Positions 59,331 through 64,000 of a DNA stretch of 64,000 nucleotides are shown here, piece by piece. This DNA comes from DASWNP01 sp035537095 (GTDB taxonomy: Bacteria > Acidobacteriota > Blastocatellia > Pyrinomonadales > Pyrinomonadaceae). Both the position numbers and the translations under genes were made by a program. Where the stretch lies: NCBI GenBank assembly GCA_035537095.1, contig DATLMV010000044.1, positions 1 to 64,000 of the forward strand. Reading direction: 5' to 3'. Position 1 is the first letter of the stretch; each line of letters begins with the position of its first letter. The notes under the pieces are model-generated. The model made no database searches, had not been told where the DNA came from, and worked only from the letters and a program-made list of their open reading frames with translations.

Positions 59331-62270
59331 CTAGAAGCTGAACCGCACCTGCAACTCGACGCGGCGATTTCCGGCGGCCTGACCGCCGCCGCCACCGCCG
59401 CCCCTGCCGAAGCCTCCGGCGCTGCTGATCGAGCGACCGAAAAGCGGCGAACTGAGGTTGCCGACGGGCACGCCCTCGTTCGTGTTGTTGAAAAGATTCT
59501 GGACGCTGACCGAGAGGTTCAGGTTATAACGACTCCGCTCGGAGCCGCCGTCCTCGCCCCCCGCACCGCCACCGCCGCCACGCCGTCCGCCGCCGCCGCC
59601 ACCACCGCGACGACCGCCGCCACCGCCGCCGCTGCGACCACCGCCTGCGCCGCCCGCACCGCCCGCGCTCTGCGTCACTTCGCCGAAGCCGAAGGATTTA
59701 GCGGCGCGCAGGTTGACGACGAAGAAGGAGGGGCCGGTTGCGAAGTTGCGCGGAATAAGCTCCTGACCGGGCGAGGGCGTGATGTCGAACGTCCCGTAGG
59801 GCGTGACGCGGACGCCGGGGTCGGACAAATCCGTGGCGAAGGCCGGACGGTCGTTGAAGATCGTGTCGCCGTTCAAATCGCGTCCGGTGGTGATGTTGAA
59901 GGGACGCCCCGAGTTGGCGATGAGAATCGGGCTCAGGCGGATGTCCCAAGGCAGCCCGCTGATCGTCCCGAAGAGCGAAAAGCGGTGGCGGATGTCCTGC
60001 GACGAGCGACCGTACTCGCCGGAAAAATCGTACTGGTTGGCGGGAAACGTGTTCGCGCCGTCGGTGTCGCTGCGGGCGCGGTTGAGGACGTAGTTGGCCG
60101 TGAGCGAGAGACGCTGGCTGAGACGGTTGTTGACGTTGACGATGAGTTGCTGCTGGTTGAAACGCCCGCTCGACTCATACTGAAAAATGTTGCCCTCGCC
60201 CGCAATCGGACGGAGGCCGGTTTCGGGAAGCGGCGCATTGATGTTGCGCGAGCGCAGGACGTGGAGCGTGCGCGCGTTGATGAAGTTGACCGACAGAGTA
60301 GTGCGGCGCGGAAGCTGCCGCTCGATGCTGAAGGCGGTCTGCAAGGTGTAGGGCGTCCGGATGTCTCCGGCGAGACGGCGGACGGTCTGCGGCACGCGGA
60401 AGGCGAGCAACTGCTCGACCGTCGGCGGCGCGGGAAACTGTTCGAGGAGCAGTCGCGCGTTGTTCGCCAAGTCCGACGTGTCGTCGGGGTCGGGCGCGGT
60501 GACGAGAAACTGTTGCTGGTTGAGTCCGTTGAAGCGGACGGATTGGAGCAGCAGGTTTTCGTTGAAGCGGTCGTAGAAGACGCCGAAGCCGCCGCGAATG
60601 ACGGTGCGCTGTTGTTGCTGCTGTCCCTGCCCCGCGCCGGGCGACCATGCGAAGGCGATGCGCGGCGCGAAGTTCAAGCCCGATTCGACGTTGGTCTGCC
60701 AGTCGTAGCGCAGGCCAGCGGAGAGCGTCAGGTTCGGGCGGATGCGCCAGTCGTCCTGTATGAAGGGGCTGAAGTCGGTGCGCGTGATGCGCGCCTCGGG
60801 GTTTCCGGCGGAGATGGAAAACTGCGAGGGACGCGCGCCCGCCACATTGAGCAGCGTGTTTCGATACGCTTCGAGCGACTCAAAGGTGAACGTGCCCGCG
60901 AAGTTCTGCTCGGAGACATCGGTCAAACGCATGTGACGCAGGCGCGCGCCCGCCTTGAGCGAGTGGTTGCCCGCCGTCCATGATGTGAAGTTCTGCAACT
61001 CGAAGCGGTCTGTGTCGTTGGTTGCGAGACCCACCTGCGCGCCGCCGCTCGTGAAGGCGTCCTGCACGCGCAGGGTCGGCGCAAAGAGTCCGCCCTCGCG
61101 CCTGCTCCGGTCGCGCTCGAACTGGAAGCGCGTCTCGTTGATAATCCTCTGGTTGATGATGGCGGTTTCGGTCAACTGGATAGTGTGCTGCGTCGCCCCG
61201 GAATCGAAGGCGCGCTCGGGCAGGTTGAAATCGCCGACGCCCTGATTCAAGCGGCCCACCGTCTCGTAGGTGTAACGCGCGACGAGCGTGTTGGTCGGGT
61301 TGAGTTGCCAGTCCACGCGCGGGCTAAAAGTTGTCCGGCGGACGGGCGTCAGAAGCGTCTGGTTGAACGCGACGGGGTTGAGCGCGGCATCGAGGATGAC
61401 GGCGTTGATCACGTCGTTCTCGTCGGTTTCGTTGCGCTGGAAATCGAAGAAGAAGGACATCTTCTTCGGGATAATCGGGCCGCTCAGGTTGCCGCCGTAG
61501 CGGCGCGATTGATAGGGCGCGCGTGCGGACGCGAAGGGGTTGCGCGCGTTCAGGCTCTCGTCGCTGAAGTTGAAGAAGGCTTGACCGCGAAAGGTGTCCG
61601 TGCCGGGTTTGGTGAAAATCTCCGTGCGACCGTAGCCGAGACGGTCGTACTCGGCGGAGAACGGATTGCGGTTGATGCGTATCTCGCGGATTGATTCCTT
61701 CGGCGGCAGACGCCCGCCCGAGAAGCCGTCAATGTAGACTTCCGATTCTCCCTCCGGCCCGGCGGACGGGCCTGCGAGTGCTTGGAGAGCGTCGGCGAGG
61801 TCTTCGGGGTCGTCGGGCAGCGCGTCCAAGTCTGCGCCGCGAATGACGAACGCGCCCGCGTTGTTCTCCGGTTCGGTGCTGACGGGCGACTCCGCCGTGA
61901 CCGTCACTTCCTCCGCTTCGATGGCGACGTTCAAGACGACGTTCAGAGGCTCGCTGCTCCCGGCGACGACCTCCACGCCCTCGTTCTCGAAAGCCTCGAA
62001 GCCCGCCGATTCGACGCGCACGCTGTAACGCCCCGGCGCGAGCGCGGCGAAGGCATAGCGTCCTTCGTCGTCGGTCGTCGCCGTCAGCGCAACGCCAGCC
62101 GCGTCAGTCGCCGTCACCGTTGCGCCGACGACCACGCCGCCGAGCACGTCCTGCACCTGCCCGCGCAGCGTCCCCGCCGCGCGCTGCCCGTAGGCCAGAT
62201 TCACGCCCAACAGCAGCGCGACAAACAACAGCGCAACCCTGCGCACATTCCCTCCGGTTAACATTCGCAT
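59331..62270 (-). CDS. Oar-like TonB-dependent outer membrane protein
   Basis: The protein has 979 residues. A signal peptide (VALLFVALLLGVNLAYGQ) is followed by a carboxypeptidase-regulatory-like domain (GTLRGQVQDVLGGVVVGATV, about 30-110), a TonB plug-like part (VIRGADLDALPDDPEDLADAL, YIDGFSGG) and a large beta-barrel. The final residues, VELQVRFSF, end in Phe, the usual barrel-assembly signal. Near the C-terminus there is an unusual Gly/Arg-rich tract of about 45 residues inside the barrel. The ATG at 62270 follows GAGGGGAAG; an ATG two codons later is possible. The ligand is unknown. This family is expanded in Acidobacteriota. Confidence 0.88.
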   Translation of the reverse strand: MRMLTGGNVRRVALLFVALLLGVNLAYGQRAAGTLRGQVQDVLGGVVVGATVTATDAAGVALTATTDDEGRYAFAALAPGRYSVRVESAGFEAFENEGVEVVAGSSEPLNVVLNVAIEAEEVTVTAESPVSTEPENNAGAFVIRGADLDALPDDPEDLADALQALAGPSAGPEGESEVYIDGFSGGRLPPKESIREIRINRNPFSAEYDRLGYGRTEIFTKPGTDTFRGQAFFNFSDESLNARNPFASARAPYQSRRYGGNLSGPIIPKKMSFFFDFQRNETDENDVINAVILDAALNPVAFNQTLLTPVRRTTFSPRVDWQLNPTNTLVARYTYETVGRLNQGVGDFNLPERAFDSGATQHTIQLTETAIINQRIINETRFQFERDRSRREGGLFAPTLRVQDAFTSGGAQVGLATNDTDRFELQNFTSWTAGNHSLKAGARLRHMRLTDVSEQNFAGTFTFESLEAYRNTLLNVAGARPSQFSISAGNPEARITRTDFSPFIQDDWRIRPNLTLSAGLRYDWQTNVESGLNFAPRIAFAWSPGAGQGQQQQQRTVIRGGFGVFYDRFNENLLLQSVRFNGLNQQQFLVTAPDPDDTSDLANNARLLLEQFPAPPTVEQLLAFRVPQTVRRLAGDIRTPYTLQTAFSIERQLPRRTTLSVNFINARTLHVLRSRNINAPLPETGLRPIAGEGNIFQYESSGRFNQQQLIVNVNNRLSQRLSLTANYVLNRARSDTDGANTFPANQYDFSGEYGRSSQDIRHRFSLFGTISGLPWDIRLSPILIANSGRPFNITTGRDLNGDTIFNDRPAFATDLSDPGVRVTPYGTFDITPSPGQELIPRNFATGPSFFVVNLRAAKSFGFGEVTQSAGGAGGAGGGRSGGGGGGRRGGGGGGGRRGGGGGAGGEDGGSERSRYNLNLSVSVQNLFNNTNEGVPVGNLSSPLFGRSISSAGGFGRGGGGGGGQAAGNRRVELQVRFSF

Positions 62271-62443
62271 CACTTCCCCTCGTCCTATTTTTATATGTCG
62301 AGCACGCGCGGCGACTCCGGGGGAGGACGGAAGCCGCGCCGCGACATCAAGACTGAATTTCAAAGCTGATAACTGCATTGCAAAACAAACAACCGACTTC
62401 ATTGAGATGACAGGCGCGCAGAGAGTGCAAGCAACTGATAAAA

Positions 62444-62471
62444 CTTCTGCCTTTTACCTTTCTACTTTTGC
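62444..62471. repeat. Phased CTTTTNC heptamer array
   Basis: Units CTTCTGC, CTTTTAC, CTTTCTA, CTTTTGC are in perfect 7-bp phase. The array lies in the 239-bp gap between the DUF5666 and Oar-like genes. No complementary arm is visible. It shares its unit type with the array before rtcA. Confidence 0.75.
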
Positions 62472-62509
62472 CCTCTTTTGTCTGCCCGATGTTTGCAACT
62501 GTAAACCGC

Positions 62510-63778
62510 TTACGGCCTGTCGGGCGGTTCGCCCGTGCCGCCGCCCATGACGCCGCCCGGCAGCCCCGGACTCATGCCCTCCTGACGGCCCGCGCCGCGT
62601 TGGAAGCGTTGGAGGCGTTGGAGAATTTCGGCATCGCCCGTCATCAGAGTCGCCGCCGTCACGCGCGAAGCGTCGGCTCCCGCCGTGCCCGTGACCATCA
62701 CGGAGTCGCCTTTTTTCAGTTCGCCGACCGTGATTTTCGGCAGGTTCTCGAACATCTGTTGGCCGCCTCTACCGCCGCCGCCCTGACGCGCCCCGCGCTC
62801 ACCGCCGCCGCTGCGGTTGCCTTCGCCCTCCTGTTGTCTCTGCGCGCGCCTGCGCTCGCGTCGCTGCTCGCGCGTCTCGCCTTCGACGGCAGCACCGCCG
62901 CGCTCGCCCGCGCCCTCGCGTCGCCGCTCGCCGCGTTGCCGGAGCGTTTCCGCAAACTCGGCGGGGATGCGTCGCAGCGTCGTGTTTGAGACGAGCGCGA
63001 CGTTGACGACCTGACCCGTCCGGCTGTCCTTCACGCTCAACTCACCGCGCGCAGCATCCACCGCTTCGACCGTGCCCGTCAGCCGCGCGACCGTGCCGGA
63101 GATGATCTCCTCCGCCGTGACGCGCGCGCCTTCACGAGCGCCGAGCACGCGCACCTGATCGCCGACGCGGATGTCCGCGAAAGAACCCGCGACCGCATCG
63201 GCGGGACGCAGAGACCCCGCAGCGTAGCGGCGGAATCTGACGTTGCCCGCAGCGGCGGCGACCGTAATCGTCTCCGCACCCTCGCGCCCGCGCGTCTCGA
63301 CGGTCAACTCTTTCTTCGACGCATCAACGCTCGCGACGCGACCGTTCACACCGCGCGCGCGCCAATCCTCTCGCTCCTGCTCGCGCCGCGCCGTGATCGC
63401 CTCGCGCGCCATCACGATGACCTGTCGCGCCGCGCTCGCGCCGCCCGTCGCGCCGTTCGGCACGAGCACGCGGTCGCCGACGCGCACGTCGGCGCGCGTG
63501 ATCGTCTCGGCTTTGTCCAAGCTCGTCTCGCCGGGAGGCAGGCGACGATAGCGCGTCCGCTCGTCGGTCGAGACAGAGACGGACGCGCCCGCGTCGGTCT
63601 TGACCGTCAGATGTCCGGTCGCGGCTTCGACCGCCGTCACTTCGCCAATCAAGTGCGCTTGCGCGGCGCGCGTCGCGCCGACCGTGGCGGCGGGCGCGGG
63701 CGTCTGCGCGTGCGACGGCGAGACTGCTCCGCACAATGCGAGGGCCAAGAGGGCCAGCGTCGGCAAAATCTTTTTCAT
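62510..63778 (-). CDS. DUF5666 repeat protein, secreted
   Basis: The protein has 422 residues. A signal peptide (LPTLALLALALCGAVSPSHAQ) is followed by about four beta-barrel units of DUF5666 type, each with the pattern GxVxxVDxxxxxLxVxxxxG followed by VGDxVxV (for example LIGEVTAVEAATGHLTVKT, VNGRVASVDASKKELTVET, LTGTVEAVDAARGELSVKD). Between units three and four there is an Arg/Glu/Gly-rich insert of about 70 residues, and the tail is Gly/Met/Pro-rich. It probably sits in the periplasm or on the surface. Function is unknown. Confidence 0.82.
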   Translation of the reverse strand: MKKILPTLALLALALCGAVSPSHAQTPAPAATVGATRAAQAHLIGEVTAVEAATGHLTVKTDAGASVSVSTDERTRYRRLPPGETSLDKAETITRADVRVGDRVLVPNGATGGASAARQVIVMAREAITARREQEREDWRARGVNGRVASVDASKKELTVETRGREGAETITVAAAAGNVRFRRYAAGSLRPADAVAGSFADIRVGDQVRVLGAREGARVTAEEIISGTVARLTGTVEAVDAARGELSVKDSRTGQVVNVALVSNTTLRRIPAEFAETLRQRGERRREGAGERGGAAVEGETREQRRERRRAQRQQEGEGNRSGGGERGARQGGGGRGGQQMFENLPKITVGELKKGDSVMVTGTAGADASRVTAATLMTGDAEILQRLQRFQRGAGRQEGMSPGLPGGVMGGGTGEPPDRP

Positions 63779-64000
63779 ACTCTTCTCCGCAATCCTTCTC
63801 TGCGAAAGTGGACTCGTCCTCGTCGTTGGATAACATTTCGGGAGATGTTTTGTTGAGTCAGCGCACGCCGGGCGCGTTGTTCAGATGCGCGATGCTAACG
63901 TGAGGCGAACCTGTTTGTGTCGCCGCGATGTCGCAAATCCATCACACTCCGGCGGGAGAGCGCAACTCATACACTTAGGACGCCCGGCAGAAGCATCGGG
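63779..64000. other. Right-hand edge, no gene recognised
   Basis: These 222 bp upstream of the DUF5666 gene should contain its promoter. I see no credible coding frame and no repeat of the heptamer family. Confidence 0.5.

Noticed and set aside
1..64000. tRNA, rRNA, integrase, transposase or phage genes
   Set aside because: None was recognisable on either strand; GC content and gene style look even through the window, so there is no clear genomic island boundary.

Overview
The window is about 64 kb of high-GC bacterial DNA that looks like chromosome from Acidobacteriota, most plausibly class Blastocatellia. The evidence is the mix of families: a VWFA-related protein of acidobacterial type, two CHAT-domain proteins (one with TPR repeats next to a sigma/anti-sigma pair), an Oar-type TonB-dependent protein with a carboxypeptidase-regulatory N-terminus, and a sigma factor followed by a DUF4252 protein. 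I see no rRNA, tRNA, CRISPR array, insertion sequence or phage module. About forty genes are supported; most other open frames are antisense shadows caused by GC bias.

Layout. 1-1.5 kb: an EEP-family hydrolase (partial), peptide deformylase and a coupled zinc-ribbon protein. 1.8-9.2 kb (minus strand): a WCWAA-type papain-like cysteine protease, an unknown protein, a Gly-rich coiled-coil protein, then a TPR-CHAT protein, an ECF-like sigma factor and a membrane anti-sigma-like protein. 9.6-10.7 kb: rtcA. 10.8-20.8 kb (minus): DUF1175 protein, alpha-2-macroglobulin, a membrane protein, and a single polypeptide joining a penicillin-binding transpeptidase, a SpoIID domain and an HEXXH peptidase. 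21.6-27.6 kb: a second, divergent alpha-2-macroglobulin. 27.7-33.8 kb (minus): a ferredoxin-NrfD fusion, a molybdopterin oxidoreductase, a TorD-like chaperone and phosphatidylcholine synthase. 33.9-41.2 kb (minus): a carbohydrate ABC importer with a sugar isomerase and a Gfo/Idh/MocA dehydrogenase. 41.4-45.4 kb (plus): MsrB and a TldD/TldE pair. 45.6-49.3 kb: a lipase-CHAT fusion. 49.4-54.9 kb (minus): sigma factor, anti-sigma-like protein, DUF4252 protein, a small secreted protein, a VWA protein and a PQQ-type beta-propeller. 55.2-58.0 kb (minus): a carbamoyltransferase with SxtJ- and SxtK/DUF5989-like membrane proteins. 58.2-59.2 kb: a PerR-like regulator and Dps under a visible PerR-box promoter. 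59.3-63.8 kb (minus): Oar-like outer membrane protein and a DUF5666 protein.

Two themes link the window. The first is envelope surveillance and proteolysis: two alpha-2-macroglobulins, cell-wall enzymes, two caspase-like CHAT proteins and a papain-like protease. The second is a family of short hairpin elements in intergenic DNA, built from phased 7- or 8-bp degenerate units. At least twelve sites carry them. In every two-armed copy the purine-rich arm comes first. One copy supplies the end of rtcA, a single-arm copy occupies the rtcA ribosome-binding position, and one is read through as the N-terminus of an ABC permease. These repeats and the protease/Gly-rich/CHAT locus are the best candidates for something undescribed.
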